NCBI RefSeq assembly: GCF_000331515.1
Contig: NZ_AMZO01000006.1
Coordinates: 620,001 to 684,000 of the forward strand
Direction: 5' to 3'
Length of the DNA stretch: 64,000 nucleotides
Origin: Photobacterium marinum
GTDB taxonomy: Bacteria; Pseudomonadota; Gammaproteobacteria; Enterobacterales; Vibrionaceae
The notes beneath the pieces were generated by a model. That model worked only from the letters and a program-made list of their open reading frames with translations, was not told the origin of the DNA and ran no database searches. Positions 25,713 to 34,194 of the stretch are shown piece by piece; position 1 is the stretch's first letter, and each line of letters opens with the position of its first letter. Both the position numbers and the translations under genes were made by a program.

Positions 25713-25738
25713 GCCTCGTCAATAGCGAGGCTTTTCTA
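25713..25738 (+). terminator. Terminator of an unidentified plus-strand transcript
   Basis: GCCTCG (25713) pairs with CGAGGC (25726) and is followed by TTTTCTAT. No plus-strand coding gene ends nearby, so a short noncoding RNA starting after about 25620 is possible. Confidence 0.5.
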
Positions 25739-25739
25739 T

Positions 25740-26230
25740 ATCTGTAATCCCATTTTTCCTCCTCATTCTATATGCTACCAAGCAATACATTATGGCAAGG
25801 TGGCAGATCAAACCACTATATTTGATGATCTTCAAGTCTCACCATGAAATTACCCCATCTCAAGTCATCATAAGGAATTAGATAGGTTTTGCCGCAATTC
25901 CTGGGCTCATCGTGCCTTATGCACTTAAGCTGAGAAAAACCTTACCAGAACTTTAAGCGGGCAGCACCGGAAAGGGGACATAGAACAACCTTTCCCTCCC
26001 TTGCTTGATAACAAGAATTATCGGTGATGCATTGAAAACAAATCATATGCTAGCCTCGTGAGCATATTGAATTTGATAAAGCCCAATGCTTTACTGAGTT
26101 CAACGCGATTCGAATCGATGCTCAATATGAGGCCGAGCGTGCCAAGCTGGCTCTTGCATCTAAACGTAACTGAAATCGGGTACGTTTCTTGTCGAAGTGC
26201 ACCCTATAATGGGTACACTTCTCCGCGCTT
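25740..26230. other. Gene-poor cargo segment with a probable coding remnant
   Basis: I see no intact gene. From about 26050 to 26175 a plus-strand frame without start codon reads REHIEFDKAQCFTEFNAIRI and ends DAQYEAERAKLALASKRN before a stop. Its charged, protein-like composition suggests the decayed end of a gene. Confidence 0.3.
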
Positions 26231-26647
26231 TTATTTCTGCCCTCGTTCTTTATCGGTGCTTAACCCGTTTGATTCGGCAAGCTCAAATATCTTCGCTACT
26301 TGGACTGTAACTAAATCCATTCTTTCCTCCGCAGGCATTTGATAAGCAAGAATGCCTACTACAAAGATCGAGATAATTATACGCACCACACTGTTTGCTA
26401 TCGCCTCCTTAAAACACTCCTTCCATGGCTTGACTTTTGGCTGTTTAAGTTTAGCTATTTCATTTTTCAGAATTTCTTTTTCAACTTTGTTACGAAGACC
26501 TTCAAGTTCTGCATGCCTTCGCTCTAAAGCCAGAGCCTTTTGATGGACTCGATTATGGTTCATTAAAGTAAGACGAAGTTGTTTTTCAATAAATTGAACT
26601 TCGGACATTGTAAGACCTTTCTTAATCAAAAAAGGCTTCAATTGCAC
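26231..26647 (-). CDS. Coiled-coil membrane protein driven by an nrdD-like promoter
   Basis: A 138-aa protein with a coiled-coil-prone N-terminal half (about 18-70, rich in Glu, Lys, Leu) and one transmembrane helix near 86-104 (SVVRIIISIFVVGILAY). No family recognised. The GTG start at 26647 has AGGAG six bases upstream, the same site and spacing as nrdD at 59438. Its first codons (LKPFLIKKG) parallel NrdD's (MKPVVIKRDG). An internal ATG at 26608 with AAAGG could also serve and would give 125 aa. About 245 bases upstream are homologous to the nrdD promoter region, so expression is probably anaerobic and NrdR-controlled. Confidence 0.6.
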   Translation of the reverse strand: MQLKPFLIKKGLTMSEVQFIEKQLRLTLMNHNRVHQKALALERRHAELEGLRNKVEKEILKNEIAKLKQPKVKPWKECFKEAIANSVVRIIISIFVVGILAYQMPAEERMDLVTVQVAKIFELAESNGLSTDKERGQK

Positions 26648-26872
26648 AAAGGGCTCCTACAAAATGACACTGTCACTAAAAACACTAAATATAGGGTTTA
26701 GTGAGTAGGGTGATACAAGATGTGGTTTATTAGGCGAGATTTCGGAAAAACAAACATTGATCTAAGTCATTTTTTTGCAATGACAGTACCGTGAACAACC
26801 GATGATTTTGAACTGTGGATAAGTTTGAAATGTAAGCATTTTTTTGAAGCTTTTTGTCAACAAATTTAATTG
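26625..26872 (-). promoter_or_regulatory. Copy of the nrdD promoter region inside the mobile element
   Basis: Read on the minus strand this matches 59212-59455. The block 26725 down to 26659 is identical to 59359-59425 over 67 bases, including the NrdR box (minus-strand ACCCTATATTTAGTGT, 26682-26697). The ribosome-binding site also matches after a one-base indel. The distal block is diverged but clear, starting with the identical 24-base run CAATTAAATTTGTTGAC-AAAAAGC. An FNR-like half-site TTGAT is kept at 26757. I infer capture from an nrdD locus. Confidence 0.88.
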
Positions 26873-26989
26873 TTTCCAAGTCCCTTTTTATTAAAAAAAA
26901 CGCTTGAAAATTAGACAAACACTGGATCAAAAAAGGCCGCACTAGGCGACCTTTCAAACCAAGCTAATGCTGTCCTTTTCACATTTTGG

Positions 26990-27559
26990 TTATTTGACGG
27001 GCTGCAATTGAATCAGCTTGGCCAGGTTAGCCTTCTCTTGCTCAAGCCTCTCAATTTGCTCCTGGAGCTGCTCAATTTCATAAAGCTTTGTGAGCAATGC
27101 TTGTTCAAGGTTGGCGTTATTCGTCATCACCTTGTCAGCATGGGCCTTCATGGCATCCCTGAGCTCAAAAGCCTCTTCTTTGTCATTCTTAAGCTTATTA
27201 TTTTTATACTTCAGATCAGCGTTTTCGTTCATCAAGGCTGTTAGTTCGGCGCTCTCAGAGGTGTCAGCAAGGCTGCCACCATTCTTTTCCCATTCTTTGT
27301 AGACAGGAATGATATTACGAGCTTGCTTAACGAAGTCTTTGTAGTGGTAAATAGCACCACGCTTTTGGCCCGCTTCCTTGTTGACTTTGGCCATGTTGAT
27401 CTTGCCATCAGCAGGCGTACGCTCTGGCGTGTTGAATAGCACGCGCTTAAATGCATCCTTAATGAGAGACAGCGTTTCACTGCCTTTCTCACTCAAATCA
27501 TCATCTTTAATTTCTGCCAGCAAATTGTCGATTTTCTGGGTAATGTTTTCCTCTGTCAT
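26990..27559 (-). CDS. Coiled-coil accessory protein of the recombination operon (GmtX/TnpC-like)
   Basis: A 189-aa protein. Residues 1-105 are mixed alpha and include KVNKEAGQKRGAIYHYKDFV, a possible helix-turn-helix. Residues about 110-185 form a long coiled coil with many Glu/Lys/Leu heptads. It starts 10 bases after the 685-aa recombinase stop, as the last gene of the four-gene operon. Tn554-type elements have a small third protein (TnpC) that biases insertion, and gamma-mobile-trio islands have a small GmtX protein. This gene occupies that place; the homology itself is not verified. Confidence 0.6.
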   Translation of the reverse strand: MTEENITQKIDNLLAEIKDDDLSEKGSETLSLIKDAFKRVLFNTPERTPADGKINMAKVNKEAGQKRGAIYHYKDFVKQARNIIPVYKEWEKNGGSLADTSESAELTALMNENADLKYKNNKLKNDKEEAFELRDAMKAHADKVMTNNANLEQALLTKLYEIEQLQEQIERLEQEKANLAKLIQLQPVK

Positions 27560-27569
27560 GACTCTCTCC

Positions 27570-29627
27570 TTATGCTGACATTACAATTGACTGATTAATG
27601 TTATTAATGATCGGCTCATAGGCCCTGTGCTCAATGCCAAGGTCGTTAAACGTCTTCTGCAGGGCTATGATATCCATGCGATCTTTATGCAGAATGGAAG
27701 GCATATAGCGATTTGAGCTGTTACGACGCTCGAACTTGCGGATAAGTAACTCATAGTGGGGGATTAGCTTCTTGGCTTTATTTAGGGTGATGACTTCGTT
27801 AGTACATGTCACCGTCGATTGCTCGCTATTGCAGATCCGTGAGCAAGTCGCATTGGTGCAGTAGCCGAAAGGAAGGTCAACGACACTTAGGATGCCGGTT
27901 TCGATGCGCTTTTTCACTTCGGCCCGGGTGATGTAAATCTTGCCTTCGCCTTCGATATAGCCATCATTTTGCTCTCGTTCGGCCATGATTGACTTGCCCT
28001 TTTTCCCGCCAAGCACATCATCGTTATAGAATTCTAGGATTATATCTGTCTGAATATCGACGTGCATTTCACGCAGCTCGTCCTGGAACTCGGGATCCAT
28101 CATCATGTCCATGAACGCCACATGCATTGACCCGTTTGTATACCATTGGGTCATGTAAACGTTCAGGTGCTTGAACTGGTGCTTTAGGTCAATCAGAGAT
28201 CCCAAGCGATTCCTGAGAACAAATACCGCCAGAGTCCGTCGTGACATGTGTGTTGAATAATGAATCACATCGTCTTCTTTATATTCTCCGACATAATCTT
28301 CGTTGGCTACGTTAAATTCAGCCAGGGTCTTTTCATTCAAGCGTAACGGTGACTTTTTCCCTTTGTTCTCCTTCTCAAAGGACTTCACAAGCGCACTGAT
28401 TTCATTGTTTATTCTCTCGCCTATATTACCTGAGCTCCATACGAAGCTTGGTTTTTTTTTCATTCTCACAAGCCTTGGGGGAACACATAGCCCATTGATC
28501 TCACTGAGTAGTTTTTTCTTCATGTCAGCATCATAGTCCGATGCTTCTAAATTTTTTCTGCAGATCTTCCTATGCGGTTCAAAAATGGTGCGCCACAATT
28601 CCAGGGCCAGCTTTACGTCAGGAATGGTAACCCAGTCGGCCTCTAGCGGTACGCCATCGTTCGTCTTTGTTACTACTGAATGAACGTAAGGAATGACGTT
28701 GTTGTCATCAACTTGTTTTTCGTGATAAGCCAGTTCTGTTGCAGAAGCAATTTCGTTATATCGCATCCCCGTAAATCCAGCGATTACGAGATAGCACATT
28801 CCCGCTAACCAAGAATGTCCACCCCAAAGCCCATTAAGAGCGAAATTGGACGGAACTCCATGTTTTTCTTTTAGTTGTTTTTGAAACTTTGTTTTCTCCT
28901 TAGATTCTCTTGCTTTCCATAATTTCTTATCATTCATAGCCTCAAAGAGGTCGGCTGACGCGTTTTTAATCGCATCCGCATATGGGTGCCACTCCTTCAC
29001 TATACTAAGCGCTTGTGAATACAACGGTATTGCGATTTCCTCGGGCAAGCAAATTGTTTGCTTTGAAGGCTGCCCGAGTTCTTTGGCTAATTTTTTTACC
29101 TCTGAGATAGAGCGGCCAATTAAGCCATATTGGTGAAAGCGGTTTACCGCCGCAAAGTACTGCTCCAACGTTGCCGATGAATATTTTCGACAACCTATCT
29201 CAGCTAGCCATTTTTGGTAGTGTTCTTCAGACTCAAGATATTCCCAGCCACTCCCGCCTACCGCTTGAATTAGGAGGGATACTGATGACATGGAGTCAAT
29301 ATTATTATTTAAAGTGCGCAGGGCTTTAGGTTTTCCCTTTGCATACATATGTTCCCATATGTAAACTTTGACAGCCTCTCTGAATTCTTTGTGTAATCGT
29401 GTAAAATCTAAGGTTGTCGTTGTCGTAGTGTTCACTAGAAAGTGGCCAGCCATGTACCACTGATCATCTCTGAACCAGCTTCTCGGGACTCCAGTGGAGT
29501 CGTAAGAGACGATTATGTTGTCACGCATAGATTGTGGCAGTGATTTAATTTCTTCTACCCATACAGGCTTAGGGACGGCCACGTCCTCACGTAGGTCGGC
29601 TAGATTGAATTCTTTTAAGATTGCCAT
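27570..29627 (-). CDS. Large tyrosine-recombinase-like protein (685 aa)
   Basis: Tyrosine recombinase features: box I FTGMRYNEI (Arg289), a box II-like THMSRRTLA and FKHLNVYMTQWYTNG with a histidine and candidate nucleophilic tyrosine. A cysteine cluster CTNATCSRICNSEQSTVTC follows, perhaps a zinc module. The protein is far longer than simple integrases (about 350-400 aa). It starts three bases after the stop of the preceding gene, with GGAGG nine bases upstream. It likely acts with the other two recombinases to excise and insert the element. Confidence 0.75.
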   Translation of the reverse strand: MAILKEFNLADLREDVAVPKPVWVEEIKSLPQSMRDNIIVSYDSTGVPRSWFRDDQWYMAGHFLVNTTTTTTLDFTRLHKEFREAVKVYIWEHMYAKGKPKALRTLNNNIDSMSSVSLLIQAVGGSGWEYLESEEHYQKWLAEIGCRKYSSATLEQYFAAVNRFHQYGLIGRSISEVKKLAKELGQPSKQTICLPEEIAIPLYSQALSIVKEWHPYADAIKNASADLFEAMNDKKLWKARESKEKTKFQKQLKEKHGVPSNFALNGLWGGHSWLAGMCYLVIAGFTGMRYNEIASATELAYHEKQVDDNNVIPYVHSVVTKTNDGVPLEADWVTIPDVKLALELWRTIFEPHRKICRKNLEASDYDADMKKKLLSEINGLCVPPRLVRMKKKPSFVWSSGNIGERINNEISALVKSFEKENKGKKSPLRLNEKTLAEFNVANEDYVGEYKEDDVIHYSTHMSRRTLAVFVLRNRLGSLIDLKHQFKHLNVYMTQWYTNGSMHVAFMDMMMDPEFQDELREMHVDIQTDIILEFYNDDVLGGKKGKSIMAEREQNDGYIEGEGKIYITRAEVKKRIETGILSVVDLPFGYCTNATCSRICNSEQSTVTCTNEVITLNKAKKLIPHYELLIRKFERRNSSNRYMPSILHKDRMDIIALQKTFNDLGIEHRAYEPIINNINQSIVMSA

Positions 29628-29630
29628 TCC

Positions 29631-31565
29631 TTATGCCTCCACAATCATGTCATTCAGGTCGCTTTCTTCTTGCCAGATCGGATGTAACTCTCTCTCCGCG
29701 ATACGAGACTGTGCAATATCGAAATTATTACGGTTTTTTTCCTTGAGGCGTTCAATAAGATGCATGACGCGCTTCTGTAGTTTTGTGTATTTGGATGAAG
29801 GCATACTGTTAATCGCAGGTCTTGAAAGCATCTGGTACAACAAGAATTGAAATGAGAGCAGTAGCCAGATGTCGTCAACATCGGTAGTAATGGCATAACT
29901 TTTACAAAACAAGCAGTCAGTGAATTTCATGCATGGAGGGATATCTTCATCTTCGCCAATCAACCCGTTTGTACGAAGTTCACGAGCCTGCCGTTGTGCT
30001 TTATCGCCTAAGGCATCTGTACATTTTCCAGTTGGCGTATCGCTCACAACTTTATTGTTGGTGTGCTGCTTGGCACGAAGTCTCTCGAGCTCCTCTGGAG
30101 TGATGGGGTCTTTAAACTTGGCTTCTGCCTGGGAAATTGCATCAGGCTTGTTCATGCCACCCACAAGAGCTCCTAATGCTGATATCGACTTCGCCAGCTT
30201 ACGCTCTTTATTCTCAATATTGCCATCCGAGTAGCTCTGTATGGCAGTCTCGGCAGAGTGATTGTTTGCGTGTGCTGCAACAATGAAATCATTGGTGACC
30301 GTAACAAGTACCTCGGTTTTGGTTTTTCTAAACCGTGTATTTACTGGTCGTGGAGCCTCGGTATGATCTTCAATTAAATCGGCAAAGGTTGTAAGCTGTG
30401 ATCCTGAAATATATTCGCCTTCTCGACCTAGGGTGAGGTTCGGAAATAGATAGTCACCAACATCTAGTTTATCCAACAGTAGGAGCCATGTTTCTAAGAG
30501 TTGTCGAGCATACTTAGAGAAGCCAAGGGGGGACTGTTGATTATTGAACTTGGCACGCCCTTTTACAGTATTTAGTTCGTAAGCATTGCCTTTATAATCC
30601 CTGTAATTCGCGAAAAGCCGCTCAATAGCTTCATCGGTCAATTGCAAGGTATGCTGCTCAGCCTTGACGATAAACATGTTGTTATAGTCGATATCAGAGC
30701 GACGCATTTTCCGAAGAGGCGTCAGGTTAATGCCGGTATATAGTGATATTAAATAAAGAGCCGATGCTGACAGTGTTGCTAGCCACCCGTTTTCGCTACT
30801 GGGGCTAGACACCCTTAATTTTGCAACACGCTTCTGCTCAGTTGTGTCCGTAGTTGACAAGATACAAGTTTTAGGTTGAGTGTTTTTGGCTACATGTGCG
30901 CCGTAACTAGCGAGCACCCTGTGCATTACTTTTGCTAGCAGCTTGATCTCATGACGTGTGTATGCGGTGTGTTTTCCTTTATTGCGAGAAAAATGATGAA
31001 CACTCTCTTTGGCATCAACGCCGTTCTCAAGCAGATATCGAAGTAGTGCACCCTGCCTACATCTAGCCGACCCTTCTTTTAGCTTTCCTTTCTGCACTTT
31101 TTCTTTCAAATGCTTCGAGTAAAGCACTGCACACTCGATGGAGAGGGAGACCTCAACTCCCGCCTCATCACATACTCTGACAAAATTCCCGATAATTTCT
31201 AACGCTACATAAATCGTTCGAAGAGACTTACTTTGACGCTTCATTGTCTGAGCGTAATCATAGAAACTCTTAACCATCTCAGTTCGAGATGGGTGGATTA
31301 AGCGCATATCCAGCGCACTCTCATTTAAAAGTTTTGCCTTTCTGACCGCTCTTTGTCTGACTTTTCTGGGGCTGGTGCGAGGCACGCCTTTATAGAAATA
31401 GCGCACAAAATGATAGGCTATTTCGTTATTAACTGTAAAAACGAAACTTTCCAGGTCTATAGGAGCATCCTGTGTCAACGGCACTACGTTGCTATCTTGC
31501 TGAATATCAAGCTCGGTTGACTCAGTGGAATACGTTTTGCGGCTTCTGTTTTTCTTAAAGCCCAT
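29631..31565 (-). CDS. Divergent tyrosine-recombinase-like protein (644 aa)
   Basis: The middle recombinase gene. The box I region reads YTGINLTPLRKMRRSDIDY, where the usual catalytic arginine after TG[LM] is Asn280. The C-terminal box AAHANNHSAETAIQSYSDG keeps histidine and tyrosine. A C-terminal cysteine motif CMKFTDCLFC may bind zinc. The missing box I arginine suggests an accessory or structural, rather than catalytic, partner. Its start overlaps the preceding gene's stop (TAATG), and its stop is three bases from the next start, so the three are co-translated. Confidence 0.7.
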   Translation of the reverse strand: MGFKKNRSRKTYSTESTELDIQQDSNVVPLTQDAPIDLESFVFTVNNEIAYHFVRYFYKGVPRTSPRKVRQRAVRKAKLLNESALDMRLIHPSRTEMVKSFYDYAQTMKRQSKSLRTIYVALEIIGNFVRVCDEAGVEVSLSIECAVLYSKHLKEKVQKGKLKEGSARCRQGALLRYLLENGVDAKESVHHFSRNKGKHTAYTRHEIKLLAKVMHRVLASYGAHVAKNTQPKTCILSTTDTTEQKRVAKLRVSSPSSENGWLATLSASALYLISLYTGINLTPLRKMRRSDIDYNNMFIVKAEQHTLQLTDEAIERLFANYRDYKGNAYELNTVKGRAKFNNQQSPLGFSKYARQLLETWLLLLDKLDVGDYLFPNLTLGREGEYISGSQLTTFADLIEDHTEAPRPVNTRFRKTKTEVLVTVTNDFIVAAHANNHSAETAIQSYSDGNIENKERKLAKSISALGALVGGMNKPDAISQAEAKFKDPITPEELERLRAKQHTNNKVVSDTPTGKCTDALGDKAQRQARELRTNGLIGEDEDIPPCMKFTDCLFCKSYAITTDVDDIWLLLSFQFLLYQMLSRPAINSMPSSKYTKLQKRVMHLIERLKEKNRNNFDIAQSRIAERELHPIWQEESDLNDMIVEA

Positions 31566-33124
31566 TAGTGGTACTCCTTATTCATAATAGTTCCTACTAC
31601 GTCCTGTACATCGTCCTCTTTTTCTTGGAGTTCTTTCTTAAGTTCCGCCCTGATCTTGTCTAATTCAGTCAGCATTTCTTGTTCTTCTTTGCCATGTGTC
31701 ATAGATAGATATTCTTCGTAGATATCATTGCCATGCGTGACCTGGCTTGCGTATTTCAAGTAATTGATGGTAACCGTGTGGTTTTCATGCCCTAGGCAAT
31801 TCCCGATATATGTCAGAGCCATATCATTGCCTTTATCATTCCCGTGATGACGCGAGAATAGTCGACGTAGATACAGATAGCGTCCCGTAGCATAGGTAGA
31901 GCGCAGGTTATGGTATTTGTGGTCAAATTCGAGGTTAGGGTACGCTTCTCTTACCGCATTCCGCACTCGGCCCCAGTCGGCATTCACTGTATTTCTGTCG
32001 TAAAGTTTGCCGGACTGCGTTATGAATACCGGCGGGGAGTCATACGGGTCATCAGGAAAGTTTTCTTTAAACTTATCTAAGCGAGTGATGTAGCGGTCGG
32101 ACTCCAGGTATTCACGTAACTCCTTCATTAGAGAGAGCGGTATTTCAATGTTTCGGGGTTTCATGCCCTTTGTAAATACCCCGTCTTTGGGTGCAAGCCT
32201 GATCCCCGTGATATACCTATCTTCACCTTTTTCCAGTATCTGTTTCTGACTTGCTGTTAACTGCTTGGTACAGCTAAGGCGGAAAGTTATAAACTCATTT
32301 CTACGCAGCCCGGCCCACCGGGACAACTTAATTGCCAGCTTGTGCTCTATGCTGATAGCTGTGCGCTGACTCTTCTTTATCTCCTCGCCATTATCATCTT
32401 CGTCCACAATTTTGTATGAAAGACCGTAGCCGCCTTTCAATACATCTGCTGTTGCGTCCCATTCAGCCTGGTTCATCGGGTACAACTCTCTGCGTTTATC
32501 AGCATCAATATCTTTGGGGAGATTTAAACGCATATCTGTTCCATCAATAGAAATCATGGACTCTTTAATCGATTTGCCACTCTTGGATTTCTGCTTGTGC
32601 TTGGTGTATTTGAATGGCAAGTAATCGAACTCTTCCCCTAATGCAAGTCGCCACTTGTAGAAGTTCACGACAGCATTCATATAGAGGCGTGTGGTCTTAT
32701 TGGTTGTCTCAAGACTCCCATTTTTTGCTTTTCCTTCGAGGAAGTACTTGAATGCATAAGTTGGCCGGGATGTCAGAGGTTGTGGAAACGCATTCCATAC
32801 CATTGGCGGTTCTTTGGGAGTGTAAGGATTTTTCTTTTGAAGCGCTTCTTGCTTTCGATTCCAGAACTGAATGAACTCAAGAAACTTCAGAAGGCCCTGG
32901 GCAGCATTGGAGATTGTCGAATCGGACTTTCCTTGTTCTCGCTTCAGTTGGATTAGGTAGCTGTTAAATTCGGTGAGGTAAGTGGTGCCGTCATAGAGCA
33001 GCGGCAATAGGCCGATGTTTTCAGTCTGTCGGAATCTGACCTTCTCGGTACCAGACTCATCACTATCGATTATCGGGTATCTGCTGAGTTTAAAATCCTT
33101 AATCCAGTAAATTTCTATGCTCAT
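31565..33124 (-). CDS. Tyrosine recombinase nearest the element's right end (519 aa)
   Basis: Complete catalytic signature: AGLRRNEF (Arg274), HNLRSTYAT (His405, Arg408), LGHENHT (His446) and INYLKY with nucleophilic Tyr455 or 458. The N-terminal 180 residues resemble a core-binding SAM-like domain. It is the first gene of the operon and begins 120 bases inside the right junction, the usual place for an integrase. It may correspond to GmtY of gamma-mobile-trio islands, but I could not check this. Confidence 0.85.
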   Translation of the reverse strand: MSIEIYWIKDFKLSRYPIIDSDESGTEKVRFRQTENIGLLPLLYDGTTYLTEFNSYLIQLKREQGKSDSTISNAAQGLLKFLEFIQFWNRKQEALQKKNPYTPKEPPMVWNAFPQPLTSRPTYAFKYFLEGKAKNGSLETTNKTTRLYMNAVVNFYKWRLALGEEFDYLPFKYTKHKQKSKSGKSIKESMISIDGTDMRLNLPKDIDADKRRELYPMNQAEWDATADVLKGGYGLSYKIVDEDDNGEEIKKSQRTAISIEHKLAIKLSRWAGLRRNEFITFRLSCTKQLTASQKQILEKGEDRYITGIRLAPKDGVFTKGMKPRNIEIPLSLMKELREYLESDRYITRLDKFKENFPDDPYDSPPVFITQSGKLYDRNTVNADWGRVRNAVREAYPNLEFDHKYHNLRSTYATGRYLYLRRLFSRHHGNDKGNDMALTYIGNCLGHENHTVTINYLKYASQVTHGNDIYEEYLSMTHGKEEQEMLTELDKIRAELKKELQEKEDDVQDVVGTIMNKEYH

Positions 33125-33181
33125 CCATTACCATCTCTATTAGTTTATAGGACTATATGTCCCTAGTTTAATATTAATGAT

Positions 33182-33197
33182 AACTTGTACTTTTTGT
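33182..33197 (-). repeat. Right subterminal inverted repeat of the mobile element
   Basis: On the minus strand ACAAAAAGTACAAGTT, matching 22001-22017 with a one-base indel. Confidence 0.7.
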
Positions 33198-33232
33198 TAT
33201 GTAAACTTATAGCGTTGTCTTTTTGAGGTCTT

Positions 33233-33243
33233 CTTACAACACT
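33233..33243 (-). repeat. Right terminal inverted repeat of the mobile element
   Basis: On the minus strand AGTGTTGTAAG, one mismatch to the left end; one base inside the junction. Confidence 0.7.
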
Positions 33244-33244
33244 G

Positions 33245-33865
33245 CCACTTGAAGTTCTGGAAAGTGCGGATGTTATTTTCATCAATTTGGAATTGGGAGA
33301 ATACGGCAAAAGCATATTGCCCGTGGTAGTTACCAAAGCCCCAAGCGTCATTTTGGATATTTGTTGCTTTACCGTTATTGTCCAGGTCAAAACCACTTGG
33401 TTTACCTGTGTTGGTTGCGATGTTTTTCCGGAACTGGTAGCTGATTGGTTTTAGCTGCTCATTTTGCGCATAAGCCAGATAGTTATCATGAAAGCCCTCG
33501 ATCGCCTTCATGTCTTTAGCTTCACCGTCGTTATTAAATTCAGCCAGCAGGAAGACATTCGGACGGGTACGCTGAATAGTTTCGGCAACGTTGCGGATCT
33601 GGATGATTTTCTTTGCTGTCGTTTTCTGTGCTTCAGTTAGTGTAGAATCATTGTCTTTATAGCGTTGAATCAGGGCTGATTGCTCTTCTCGGCTGAGTTC
33701 CATTTCTGCAACCAGTGCTTCATAAGTGTCGCGGTCAAAAGAAAGATTGTAGGTGGCGAAACGAGCTTCGGTGACAGGTTGAATTGTCTCATCATTGCTG
33801 GAAGAACAGCCGGCCAGAGCGGCCAGGGCGATAGAGGCAGCAATTACACTTCGAGTGAATTTCAT
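33245..33865 (-). pseudogene. 5' fragment of the split EEP-family lipoprotein gene
   Basis: The first 207 codons of the interrupted gene. A lipoprotein signal MKFTRSVIAASIALAALAGC ends in the lipobox LAGC. The EEP opening FATYNLSFDR and the metal-binding-site-like FLLAEFNND follow. The frame runs 15 codons into the element before a stop. ATG 33865 has GGAT upstream; the upstream in-frame start at 33895 lies before the signal peptide and is unlikely. The intact product would be an outer-membrane-anchored nuclease or phosphatase. The fragment lacks the catalytic C-terminal half and is presumably inactive. Confidence 0.88.
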
Positions 33866-34194
33866 TTTTATTATCCGATTTGTTTTTAAAACCAAACGAA
33901 TGCTACATAATTTTGTTGCAATGTAATTGGTTGCTTACTTCTGTTGTGAGCACTGTCTTATTTATCTGCTCTTATTGACTACTTTGTCGGCATTGTATGA
34001 ATTTGGTTAGCAAATTATCACTTTCAGCTAGTGTGCAATCGTTTGTCTTGATGCGTCGTATTGTTGTTTAGAGAGTTTGATATTTGCGTCTTTGTCAATT
34101 TACTGTGAGTTTTGTTCATTATTGGAGAGCCCTGCTAGAGCAAAATGCGTTTTTTCTGTACTTTATTGAGCAAATTATTTTTAAAGGTTTATCA
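33866..34194. other. Divergent intergenic region
   Basis: About 330 AT-rich bases between the split EEP gene and the DUF4382 lipoprotein; presumably both promoters. No other element seen. Confidence 0.4.

Larger units (their letters stand above)
21911..33244. mobile_element. 11.3-kb integrative element with a multi-recombinase operon and accessory cargo
   Basis: The boundaries come from the in-frame rejoining of the split EEP gene. Both junctions share only the dinucleotide GG (CC at 21909-21910 and 33245-33246), consistent with tyrosine-recombinase insertion rather than a transposase with long target duplication. The ends carry imperfect inverted repeats (21916-21926 and 33233-33243) and a 16-base subterminal inverted repeat (22001-22017 and 33182-33197). 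At the right end, reading inward, lie three large recombinase-like genes and a small coiled-coil gene in one operon. Cargo fills the left half. The plan resembles Tn554-type elements and the gamma-mobile-trio islands of Vibrio, which carry anti-phage and toxin cargo. The family assignment is inference. Confidence 0.85.

Noticed and set aside
22116..33124. Possible conjugative or phage origin of the 11-kb element
   Set aside because: No relaxase, type IV secretion, capsid, terminase or replication gene is visible; only recombinases and small cargo.
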